The translations under genes and the position numbers were made by a program. From NCBI GenBank assembly GCA_013399895.1, contig VXBA01003437.1, positions 3,326,064 to 3,390,063 on the forward strand: DNA of 64,000 nt, read 5' to 3'. This document shows positions 46,458 to 58,600 of the stretch, in pieces. This DNA is from Serilophus lunatus. Its lineage: Eukaryota > Chordata > Aves > Passeriformes > Eurylaimidae. Positions within the stretch are counted from its first letter, which is position 1. The number at the start of each line of letters is the position of its first letter. A model generated the notes under the pieces. That model made no database searches. It saw nothing but the letters and a program-made list of their open reading frames with translations, and was not told the DNA's origin.

Positions 46458-46680
46458 CCTTCCCACCTGTGAGGCTTCGGCCGCTGCCTCCTCTTCTCCC
46501 GCTGTGACCAAATCACTTTGCTACACCTTGGCTACTGCGCTGGAGCCCTCTGCCCTGGCTCGCTTGTTGCATGTCACCCACCTCTGCCTCTGTGGCCCGT
46601 CAAGTAGGTGCGCACACCCACACCCCCCTTAATGTTTAAGGCCACTCGCAGCTTTCTAGTCTTGCGAGGCTCACGTTGTG

Positions 46681-49600
46681 GCTCCCGGCCCCAGTGAAAA
46701 CAAGCCTGATGACCCACCGAAAGATTTTTTCAACGGGCAATTTCGCTGTCCCGGTGAACCTTGTGAACATCAGCGGGGCTGAGCATTGCTCCCTCTCCGA
46801 ACCTCAATCATCTCTCGTTTGCCCTAGCGCCGCCAGCACTGACGACGATGAGGTGCTGTGGCTGCTGTTTGCTCTGCTGACCGGTGTCATTGCATTGTTT
46901 CCATGGGCTTCCCTGTTTTGTGCAGTCTATCCACTCTGCGCAGCAGGCAGCAAGCTCACACCACCAGCTCTTTGTTTTTGGTATGTGGCATGATTAACCC
47001 AACGGGATCCTGCCTCTTCTTTACTGGCAGAACTCAAATAAGAATAAAAGTGATACGGCAATCTAATAGTAACAACAATGTAAACCTCTTCACAGCCTCA
47101 TTTCAAAGGTACTGAAGCCAAAACCATAGCACTAATCCTAAAATGAAGGAAGGTCAGGAGGTCCCTCGCCCTTCTAAGGAGAAGCTTTCCTCACTTTCAT
47201 GGCTGCAGCAGTCCTGGCAGAAGGAGGACCAGCAAACTCATGCAGCTCTAGTCCTCAGCCTTAATTCCTGGGGGCAACAAAAACCAATTTGCCCTTTGTA
47301 CTGAGATAGGTGTACAATGGCCACCTTACTCTCTCCTCACAAGTTCCCTCTTGATCACCTTTCCGTATCTGCAGTCTGATTCCATACTGTGCCACTAGGC
47401 TTTAAAAACAAGATTTTAAAAGGTCCTTTTGTCTGTGCTTTATTCATTGCACTACTTGACTTCAAATCTTGCATTTAGATTCTCATACAGTCCGAACCTT
47501 TCCTTGCAGATCCTAATCACTTCCTCTGGTACCAGGATTAAACACATCATTTTTCCCTTTTTCAGCAGTGGTGCTCAATAGCCTTTCCACTAGCCTGGGT
47601 ATTATCCTGTAGACATCTTACTTTTGCTGTCAGAGTGACCATGTGATGGTGTAATGGGTGAAGACAGGCCGCTTAGCAAGTCCTCCTTCATCCTTGTTGG
47701 ATAGCAAGAGGCAGAAGGGAGCATGGGAGAAGGCTATATCTTGAGAGCAGGTGTCGTCTGCTGGGTGCCACACACACTGATTGCATCCACCCCCCTGGGC
47801 TCCATATCCTCCTCTGTGTCACCATCAGTTAACTGTAGGCTCATCAGCTGGCATGAGGGCTCGGTTGGCAGGCTTGATTGAAATGCAGGTGCTGAGGCAG
47901 AAAAGGGATGATAAGGCGGAAACAAAATTACTCATTCTGCAAAGGGGCTTTTGTGGATGTGGTCTCACCACTCTTATTTCTGCCGCTGTCCACAGCAATA
48001 CCAGGTTATCCATGGCCTGCAAACTGTCTAATAAACCTAACTTTATTAAGTTTTCTCTCTCTTACCAAAAAACTTGTAAAATCAGCTGTTAGTGTCTAAG
48101 ATAAAGACAAATTTTGCATGAGAATTATTTGGGGCAATATCTGAAAACTCATTTACATCCAGTCTCAAGGACTATGTGTCTCACTGGAAATCAGCAACAC
48201 TCCAGCATCTCTTTTCAAGCACAATTTGTTAAAGTCTTTAAAAACACTCCTACTCTTGAGAAGAATATTGAAAGTACTTTTTCTTTACCCTTTCTCTCTC
48301 TATAATAGTCTTTGTCTTTAATTTAAACATCTGCTCTGGTTTATGCCTGTACTCTGTAAGCCTGAATGCTTACCTATAAAGACACAAGGCTCTGTGGAGC
48401 AGGTGAAGTAGCACCTGCCTGTTCTTATATTTAGTCTTCCTCATCCGTGCACCATGTCCAAGCCTACAGGTACTGGGCATGTAGCTTGTTTCTGATTCCT
48501 ACAGAAAGTGTCCTACTTTGAGGAAGGAAGCCTGGGCTCAAAATATTTCCCTGAAGGATTAGTGCAAAGGCTGTTTCTTAGCGAAAATGAGTTTGAAATA
48601 AAAAGTGATTACAAGTTGCAGTGCAAATGGGTTGTGCCAGCAGCTCTGATGCCCAAATGCATTTATGTCAATGTCTTTGAGAACAGGATGCATGTTAGCA
48701 AGGCCAGTGTGGAGGTATATATGCATCAGTGATTGCATGTATAACTGGTTATGCTTGAGTGCCACTCAGATATGAATCAGAGAGTGTGTAGAAAAAAGCA
48801 TTAAGTCTCTATCGCTGCATTTGCTGAGAGCAGGGGATAGGTTTTAAAAGACAGCTTCCAAAATGCCTGAATTTTATTAGAAAGTCTGATGTGAATCATG
48901 TTCTTCTGAAGGCTTGCAAGAGGGACTTGGCAGTAGAGGAAAAACAGATCTACTGAGATGTTGCAGCTAAGCTGTGCACAAATGGCAGACTAAAAGCCCA
49001 AGTATAAACAGCATCTTTCACAATGTACACACCAGGCTGGATTCTCAGCTAGTGGTCAGACAAAACTGCATGTAAGAAAACATGCAGGCTGGAGAAACCC
49101 ACCATTATGTGGTCTGTGAGGCTGAAAACTGAGTACCATTTCAATGGCAGCCAGAGGCCAGCCAATGGGTCACTCAGCCAAGCGATCTGTTTTTGCCTCG
49201 GGACGTCTTAATTTCAAACACGACAACCATTCCCGGTCAAATGGATAGTTTCTTTTTAATAGGAATCAATCTCTTTACCCAAACAAGTCGTGGCCTACTC
49301 TGTGGGTAAACAAGGGAAGTCTGTACGCAAGTCCAAGTCCCTGAGATGCAGCCTGGTACAGGTCCTGATTCATTTGTACACAAGGTCTGTTTCCTCAGGC
49401 ACAGAGTAATACTAATGCCTTGCACAGAGCTGGTTGTGCTGTGCCTTTTTGGCTGTTTCCAGCCTTGCTCTGGGTTGTGAGAAGCTGCACAGTCCCCAGT
49501 GCTTTGCAACAAAAAACACAGGTACAACATAGGTGGCTATTAATTACGGGTGGCTGACAATGATGGAGGGAGCTATTGCCCCCTCATTCTCTGTTGGTAA

Positions 49601-52600
49601 ACCCCTATCTGGCTGGAATATCCTGAAACAGTGGGATGCAAGCAAGAAAGTTCCCACTGTTTTATGTACAGGCAACATTTCGTGTCTCTCCATGAAGCTG
49701 GGATGGGAAGTCTCAGGGTTGTTTGACAGCAAGCAGCAGAGTGGAAAGGATCAAACTGCTTTCTTCGAGTCTCAGAGGATCTCTGAGAATAAAGGGTCTG
49801 TGGTTCAGCTGCCACAGGTTGCTGCCCACTGTTGTATGTACCAGAAGTAGGAAATTAGTTCTCAGCATCAGGGAGAACATAGAAACAGGAAGACATACAG
49901 ATTTATAATATCTGTATATTTATTTCCCTTAAAACTAACCTTTGAATTTGCCACACGTTACTGCAACTCTAAGAAAGGAAGGATTTCTCTGCTGATTAGG
50001 CCAAAACATTGAGGGGTTCACGTGATGCAATAATGAATCCTATAATTATCAATACAAATTTCCTAACTTTGAAAAAATAGAGCAAAGAAATACTGTTTGG
50101 GTTTTTTGTTTGTTTGTTTAAAATCCCAGTTAAAAAAAAATACCAAACACCTTAGTGTTCATGGTTAGTGTCTGTTCACGGTTCAAAATCGAAACAATGA
50201 AAAGCACAATTTAAAATTATAATTTTTGTCAAGTCTAATTTAACAGAAGTATGTTTATGGCACCATAAGTAGAATCCTCTTTTACTTGCCCCAAGCTGTG
50301 ATTTACTAGCAGATTAATTATATAGAAAAATAATGGTTAGAGTGAACAAAAATAAAAGTGCAGTGGTTGCTGAAGCTTGTGGGGCAAGAGGAGACTATTT
50401 TACCTCGTATTGGGGGAAGATGTGTTTATCAAAAGGTATGCTTTCAGTAATAAAGTATTTTTGCTAATTCTATGGTTTAAGACTTCAAAGTGCAAAACGA
50501 ATCCTAGTGTAAAATGAATTAATTTTTCTGGTGCCTAGTTGCCCTCCTCTGGCCGAAATGAGAAATGCAGACGATTGAAGTTTTGCAGGAAAAGTTTGTG
50601 CAAGCTAAAAGAAAACTGTTCTGCCAGAGGGACCACGTAACTGAGAAACATATTGGTTATTTTGTATCCTGGTAAGGGTCCTCATAGCTGACTAGAACAG
50701 AAATGACTGCACTCGTTCAACTTGGTATTTTGCAAGAAAATGCTGGTCCCTTTCCATAGGCACTGGAAAATGCAGTGCATAGGGATGTGTATTCCTAGGC
50801 ACTAAGTTTGGAGCTATTGAATCTACATTTTTGTGACCTGCTAAGCACCAGCAAGTATGGGAGGGAGCATGTGCTCCCATACACGTTGGATATTTGTCTG
50901 ACCTTTGTGATGGAAAATTTGCTGGAACATATCAAATTTACCCTCCTGTATTTTCCACAATTTATTCATTAAAAAAAACAACTCATAGAAACAAATCTCA
51001 AAAGGTTTGTAAAGAGGCCACAGGCATCTCTGGACTAAGAGTCTGTGACTGTTGCCATGGGCTTGCTCACTTGAGGCAGGCAAGACAGAAAATGACAGAT
51101 GAGATTCAAAAATGCATCCCACTCACTAAGGAGCTCTTGCTTGTTCTGCTGAGCTCAGTTCAGTACTTGGACAGGCCTGGGATAACAACATCCAAAGTGG
51201 GACTTTGTGAAACTTGATGAATCTAGGACTTAACAGTCCTCTTTGTGCCTTTTGCAGTCATCTCTGGCAATCAGAAACTAATTTCAAAGCAGTAGCATTC
51301 AGGCTCTATCCTTTCAGACACCTGTAGATATGGATGAACACCTGAAGAGCTTGACCTTACTCCTGAGTCTTATATAGTAGACATCAAAATTTTTCTGCTT
51401 CCTCTTACACGGAAGTATTCTGCTTCTTCAGATGTGTCCCCTCTCTTTGGAAATACAGGGTATTTTGTTTGTGTCTTTTGCAGGTATGCTGGTTTTGGGG
51501 TGTGATTAGTTGTCTTCACAGCGGCTAATATGGGGCTGTGTTTCGGGTTCATGCTGAACATAATGTTGATCATATGGAGATGTTTTGTTGTTGCTGAGCA
51601 GTGCTTTCATGGAGCTAAGGCCTTTTTCTGCTTTTTGAACTGCCATGCTGGTGAAGCAGTTGGGAGAGCATGGGAAGCTGGGAGGAGGCACAGCCAGTAC
51701 AACTGAGCCCAGATGATGCTTAGGCAGTACTATTTCCACATCCCACAGCTCCAGAGACTGCTGAAAAGTCATCACTTCCAGTCCAGCTAACATAAACACT
51801 TCAGAAAATCCAAGGAAGGAGAACCCAGTTCAAGGTCTGCTAAAGTAAATGAAAGCACTCAGGAGCTGGTACTGGCAGGCTGGGTATTTTGCCAGGGAAT
51901 TGTGTGCAACACTGGCACAATTTACCTGAAGAAGCATGGCAAGTGGAACAAACAATCCTATGGCACTAATACCTCTTACATAAGCTTAGTTCCACAAAAG
52001 TGGAATTTCATTTACTAAGGCATTCAAGTGTCTCCTTGCTATGTTAAGTTGCTTTAAATCTTACATTGGAAAGAATCTCTTTTCCACCTTTGCTTCCCTC
52101 TCTTTCCCACACAGATGCATGTTTCAGTGGCCACATGGGCAGTGAGGTGCCCAAATGCCCCCCTGCATCACCTACCTAGGCAGTAAAGCTGCAGTGAACC
52201 ACGCGAAGGAATCGAATCCTTGAGGTCTGCTGACAATTTGCAATTAGTCTTGTATCTTTCTTCCACTTGGTGTCTCCCTTTAGTCTCAAATCTGGGGCTA
52301 GATCTCCTGATCTCCTGGGGACAAATATTTGTTATTTGCATCATATAAGGACCCCAGCGTTTCAGTGGTGCACCACGAGTGATTAGCAACACAGAGAACT
52401 CACAAAATATGAGGCTTCATTTCCCTCCCCTCCCAACTGTATAGCTTTGCTGTATGCTCCCCATTAGTTTTAAATAAGTTTTAAATGTAGGAAGTTCAAA
52501 TATTTATTTTTGATTACTCTTTTTCTTTGTGAAAGTAATATATTCATTGTCCAATTTGATCTAATTCTTGTTACAGAGACCTAGGGCTAGTTTGACTCAT

Positions 52601-55600
52601 CATCTAAAAAGTGCTAGAGAAGTTCACAGACATGCAAGAGAAGCAAAAATGTTACTTCACAAACTTAATAAATAGCATTTTCAAAGGCATTGTTTAAAAA
52701 TATCATCAAACCAACCCCCGGGTTTTCCCCTTCTGCACAAACAGAAAAGGCGAGGGATATTTTAATACTTCTTCATATTGAGTGGAACAAAATTCAGGAA
52801 GAGGGAGGTAATTTAAGCTTTCTTGCATTAGAACCCAATTTCTTGATGGTATAGAAGACTTACTTGATAGGGAAATCAATAAGCTTGGATTCCTTTTCAA
52901 TTTATGTATTGTGCAAGCTAGTTTTTCGATGACAAAAGCTACTGAAACTCCCTGCTTTGAAAGACTTCAGATATTTGCTCCTACATGGAAAACACTGTGG
53001 CTGACAGCATAAATGCCTTAATATGCTTGATTCACTTCGGTTTCTGGGCCTTTTCTGTTTTGCCAGTTCCTCTGAGATTAAATCTCTGAGAGAAAGTGGT
53101 CCAAATCTAATGTGTTTGGCAGTCCCCTCAAATGAAAGCTCCTTTCTATTAAGACCTCTTGGTGTCTTGCTTAATTCTGATCTGGAGACCTAGAGACTAG
53201 ACTCTTAGCTAGTATAAATGAGGGAAGTATACCACATAACAGCAGCCGAGGATCTGGAAAATAGTATCTACCAATAACGTCTCACTTCATGTGGGTTCTA
53301 CCCAAATAATTCACTAGCCCTCCTGAGGGAGAACAAAGCACTGTATATTTCCTTTTACGAGCTGTTTTGTACATAAATGCTATTTGCAGTACATCTTCAC
53401 TGAAACCAGTGAGAGCAAGTTTGCAAAATGTGCGGCTTATTTTTAAATCCTTTCAAAATCACAGAGGAATGTTCATCAGATTTCAGATTCCAAACACAAA
53501 ATAACTGCAAAGTGTGCCAACATTTTCTTAAAGCAGATGCAGAGATAACTTATCACCCTTCTGCTTTGCCTTCATGGGAGGAGCAGGGTATCCTGGACTT
53601 TCATAGCTATGGGATACCGAGTCTGCATGAGAATGGATGTACCATCTAGCTTGCTGCATGTCCCAATTTCTTGGACAATCTTATCACAAGTTGTTAACGG
53701 GATCCTCATTCTCTCTGGAAAGTAGAAAAATAGGCATTTCGAAGTCTTATCTGAAAATCTTAAGTGGTCCATCTCTTCTCTACTGCACCACACTAGAAGA
53801 TTTCTGTATCAGGCTTCGTCTGGTTAGCCATATTTTCAACAACCAGTGTTTCCAACAGTCAGTCGATCGGGGGTTTGTCCGGTCACTTCCTCTGACCCAA
53901 GAAAAGGAGATTCTCTTGCTTGCTGTTGGTGAAGGTTTACTTCTCCAGAAGCTTTTTGCCCGCTTCCACTCGCAAGACTTTCCTCCTATGCTCTCTTTTC
54001 ATTCCTACTCTTTACATCCATTTCAGCAGTTCCTCTTAGTCTCCGGTGCAGGGATGCCACAGGGGTGGCAGCACTGCAGAGAAGGCTCTGGAGCAAGCTA
54101 TAAACAACTCTTTAATTCTAGTCCTCATGCCAAAAACTGACTAAGTCTGCTATGAAAGGGATGTTAGATGTGGGAAAGCAATTTTCAACCCTCAGGATCC
54201 TGCTTGCCACCAGCAGAGTTTCCCCAGTGAGAAGAAGGCAGAGAGGCATATTCCACACTGTCTCTAGACACCCTCCACTGAGCCAGCACTGAGCAATCCC
54301 ATACATCGGGCCAGTATCAAATGCAACCACAGAGGAGGCTTTCCCTTATCTTTCAGGACAATTACCAAGCTATACATCACTTGAACTGGCTGGAAACTAT
54401 GGGAGATTGTGGTTTCTGGTGAAACAGGAAAATCTTTTCATGGTTACCACTGGCAATGAAATTTGTAGCCCACCTCCATCTGGACTGAGCCACGGGTGAT
54501 CGTTCTCTGAGATGAGCTTCTCTCAATGTCAAAGGGCAAATAGATAACTAACTATGTGCGAATGTGCCTTTCAAGGAAAATGCATGTGTTTTTTTCCTTT
54601 TTCCCTCCTGTCCCTCATTTTGCCTTTGAGAAGTTGCGGATTTCCTCAGGTCCTCAGAGAAGTTGAAAACTGTCCAAAATGTGCTTCAGGAAAGTGATTG
54701 TTCAAAGTGAATCAGTTTCCAGTGTCTGCTCGCCATCTGTGTGCCTTTAGGAGATTGTCACACTTTCGGCTGGCTTCATCCATCTCTCTAATTCCTTGGT
54801 TACAGTCAAAACAGTTTTTAAAAAGGGTTCGGTTCCCACAGTGGGAAAGTAACTGGGACTGGGACGCTGCCTGCTAGCATCACTTCACCCAGGAGAAGCT
54901 GATGCCTCAAGGAAAACTTTGAAAAGCAAATTTCTTTTGTGAGTCAGTTCTGCTTCAGTGAAGCTTCCACTCTGAGAATTACTCTGCTCCTTTCTGTTTC
55001 TGTATTTGTAGTATCATTTGCCCAAGAAGAGAATCCTGCTTTCCTGGAAGAATGCACTGCCTTTGGTGAACTCACAAGCACCTATGGCATGGATTCAACC
55101 ACTCTAAACTATCTGAACTGATTGATTTTCAGGCAGAAGGAGTCTGATATGATGAGCCATGGCTTTCTGGTCTGACATGTTTTGAGTTATTATTCTGCCT
55201 CTGTTACATTTTTCATAGAAATGCCCCAAGCCACTGACAGACTCAGTTTAGTAATGAAGAAATAATCGTCTCCACAGCAGCTAAGGGGATGCCAACAAAG
55301 ATGCTGTGTGGCTGAGTCATCTTCATGTTGCAATGGTGCTGCCCAACTAGCCACCCTACGAGATTTAGCAGGCCCAGACTCTTCAGTCTGGGATAATTCA
55401 TCTCTTACATTCTTTCTCAATAAGCTTCAGTAACTAGAAGTGTGAAAAAAGAGCTTCTTTCATTGCAGAAGACAACTGATGGTCTCACCACCTAAAGTGC
55501 TGACTGTCCCAATATGTATCTTCATTAAATGTGGCAGTCAATGAGAAGGTTTGGAAAAAAGCAGTCCTTTCATTGTCTGAGAGCTAAATGAGCAATTCCG

Positions 55601-58600
55601 TAGCAGCCACTGATCTGTCACTAACAGCTCAGATTTTTGGTCAATGGCTGGATTTCCAGTGCAGATCATGGCAGCTAAAAAGAAGTTAGATATCTGAATA
55701 ATCGTGGGAGATCAGGGTCAGGATTAGAAAGAGAGGAAGCAGGAGCGCAAAGTTCTCTTTACTATGAATGAATGATTACACCATACTACTTGACTACTTT
55801 CTAGAGGGATAGTTGCATCCACCCTGCTGATGAACAGCACCAGCTCTCTGCTGCTTCCATGTCATGAACAGGAACGGATGTCTCCACAGTTTTTCTTGCC
55901 TCTTCTCACCTTGCCACCTCTCAATGAAACATGAAAACTCTTTGACTTTGCCCCATTGGACCATATATCTGTGCTACATCCATCCCCACAGGACAGAGGT
56001 TCTGTTGTTTCATTTTAAGTTCAGTGAGGCTCTTTGCATCCCACTCAGCAGTGCATTGTCCAGGTTAACTGGGTCCCTCCTCATCTCTTCTGCAGCGTCA
56101 TTTGTAGACTGTGTTGTTAGATGTGAGATCAAAAAGCAGCTACCAAGCTGTGTCTAGATCTCAAACCCTTATGTCACCTAATGGTAACTGAGGCCACTAC
56201 ACAGAATTTTGGACACAACTGAAAGGACAGGAAGCATGTTGTGTCCTGTGGTTGAACACACCACCATGCTCCAAACAGATTCCTAAGCAGCAGTAGGTAC
56301 TTTGCCTTTTCCACCCTAAGGATGACAGCATGACCAGGAGCAGGGAAGAGGACTCTTTCTGGTGGCCTCAGGGAACAACCTGCTTTATCCTGGTAGTGTA
56401 GAGGTCCAAGTGGATATTTATAGCACAATTCCCCACAAGGGATTTATAGCTTGGATCTGCACTGTGGCAAGCTGCTAAATACTCAGTGTTGTATAAATCA
56501 GTTGGAGGATAGGCACAAAGCCAGAGCTCTATAAGCAACATGCAGGAGGTCCTGCTGACTATGATGTGTGTGGCAAAATGGTGGCTGAGGAGGCTGCTAC
56601 CATAAATGTGGGTATCACATGTGTTGCTCTAACATCATGTAAATATTTCAGCCTTAGAGCTTTTAAAATGGTATTCTGCAAGCACAAGGTTGCTTCCTTT
56701 GCAAAAGAGGCCACCTCTCTTCTGCAGTACCAGAAGAAACGAGTACATCTCTCCATTCCTAATTCACTTTGTCCTCTTGTGCACTAAAACAAAATAGAGA
56801 GAGTGAATAGGGAGGCAGAAAAGAAGAAAAGTATGTCTTTGCACTTCCAGTATGCAAACAGTTTGGACACTGCAGTCTCATTTAGACCTTGAAGCACTCT
56901 GGACCCTAGCTGAAGGCCAGCCACTTTTGGTGTGTTTGCCAATGTTGGCCTGAGGAGGGAACCTCAGTGCATGGCATTAGCCAAATATTCCTTCCAAAAT
57001 TCCCTCTGCTAGTCTGAAGATTAGCCTACCACAGCAACATGAACACAAAGTCTAGCATGGCTTGGGGGTGCTTCTTGGCTTTCCAGCACCACCTTTCAAT
57101 GTGTACTGAGGGCTCTGATGATGGAGGGGAAGGCTCTGGTTGTGATCCTGTGGAGAGCTGGTTGTTACCAGAGGTCATCTGCTGATGGCTCTCGCCTATG
57201 TGATAGAAACGACTTGGTTTTCATCCAAAACTTAGACTTAACAGCACTGAACCCATCACCACATCTGCTTGCACAGCCTCACAGTCCCTCACTGGCAGGC
57301 TTGGTGGAGAGGATAGTGCTGAAATATAGTGCAAAGACTGATGACACAGTGTTTTTTGTGGAGATAAAGGGAGGCTGATCCCTTTCATCACTGCTTAAGC
57401 AATTGTTTCAGATGTCTCTGCCTCGTTTTTGTTCTGGTCAGGATGCAAGCTGGAGGCCCTACTGGCTGCAGGACAACCTTTGCCGGAAGGTACATCTCCC
57501 TGGTGTGGGGTGGACAGTTCTCACTCCCAGTTGGACGGAGGGCAGCCCCTCAATGAGGTTCCTTCTGCCTTACCCATATTAGAAAAGCCTCGTGCTCGGG
57601 GCTGTCCCTGCTCCTGTCCCTTGGCATGTCCTGTGAAAAGAGGGGCTCTTTGGAAAGGTTTTTGCTTCTGGCTCAGGAAGAAAATGCAACACAAACCAGT
57701 GACACTTACTGCCATCTGACCCCCACTGTGGTCCTTTTTCTAAGCGGAGGCCCAGCTCTGCTGTTTCCCTGCATGCAGTATGGCAGCCAGGAGTGTGGCT
57801 GCAGAACATCAAAGTTAATTAGCATCCAAAAGCAAATAAATCAATCAATACGTTCCCAGCCTCCTTAGAAAATCTCGTTATTGGGAACCGACCCAGGCAG
57901 GGACTCCCAGGAAGAACTACAGAAGAAGAAATTCTCCAAAGCTGTAATTTTTAAGGTTGTACCACTTGGAGAATAATTGCAACCAGAAAAACAATGTTCA
58001 CATCTCACATTAATATAAAGTAATGACTGCATGCCTGTAGCCAGCTAACCACAGAACTGAGAAGAGACTGTCAACTCTTCTGCCCTGCCATAATACAAAG
58101 CATCTTGGAAATGCTAACAGCTGCTGCACGCCAGCCTCTTGTCATCCCTCCTCCTTAAAGACACAGACTGAGGGCTGCTTCGGTCTCTTAAGTGCTGCTC
58201 GTACAGGAGATGTCATCACTGATGAGTTTCCTTTCTGTCTAAACTAAAAATGAAAACTAATATGTTTATAATTTTCAGTGAAGCAGAATCTTAAGATAAT
58301 TTCAGACATTTATAAAAGCTTTGTTTTGGAAAAATACTGCTTCCGGTTTTGGAAATGTGTCAAATTTCAAAATACCGTTTTGTCTTCCTTCCTTTCTGTG
58401 CTATATTTTCTATCCTTTTTACACTAGTTTCAAGTGTGTCTCCAGCATGTGTTTATGCTGAGGTGCAATGAAATAGTGGAAACAAGACTCTCTCTATATA
58501 TATACAAATTAATGAAATTATAACATAAATCTAATAAAATAGTGGTTTTGAAATTCCAGCACAATTATTATTAGAGCTGGAAAAAAAATCTAGTATAAGG

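Larger units (their letters stand above)
45767..46613. repeat. Duplicated promoter block, probable assembly artefact
   Basis: Bases 45767-45883 are repeated at 46184-46300, and bases 46027-46182 at 46458-46613. By eye the copies are identical over about 117 and 156 bp. The copies abut single Ns at 45884 and 46183, and the second copy contains a 119-bp N gap between its two parts. The matching order and spacing suggest one locus assembled twice around an unresolved GC-rich gap. Confidence 0.88.
45290..46680. promoter_or_regulatory. CD82: CpG island, probable CD82 promoter
   Basis: An abrupt GC- and CpG-rich segment in an otherwise AT-rich, CpG-poor window. GC-box/CACCC-type elements such as CCCACGCCCCCTCC are present, with no TATA box in sight. 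It lies upstream of the CD82 coding exons and contains a minus-strand splice donor, so it is the natural CD82 promoter. It is compromised by Ns and a duplicated block. A divergent plus-strand transcript cannot be excluded. Confidence 0.8.

Noticed and set aside
53637..54140. 167-codon open frame on the plus strand upstream of CD82
   Set aside because: No recognisable family, no neighbouring exons or CpG island. Composition is that of translated non-coding DNA.
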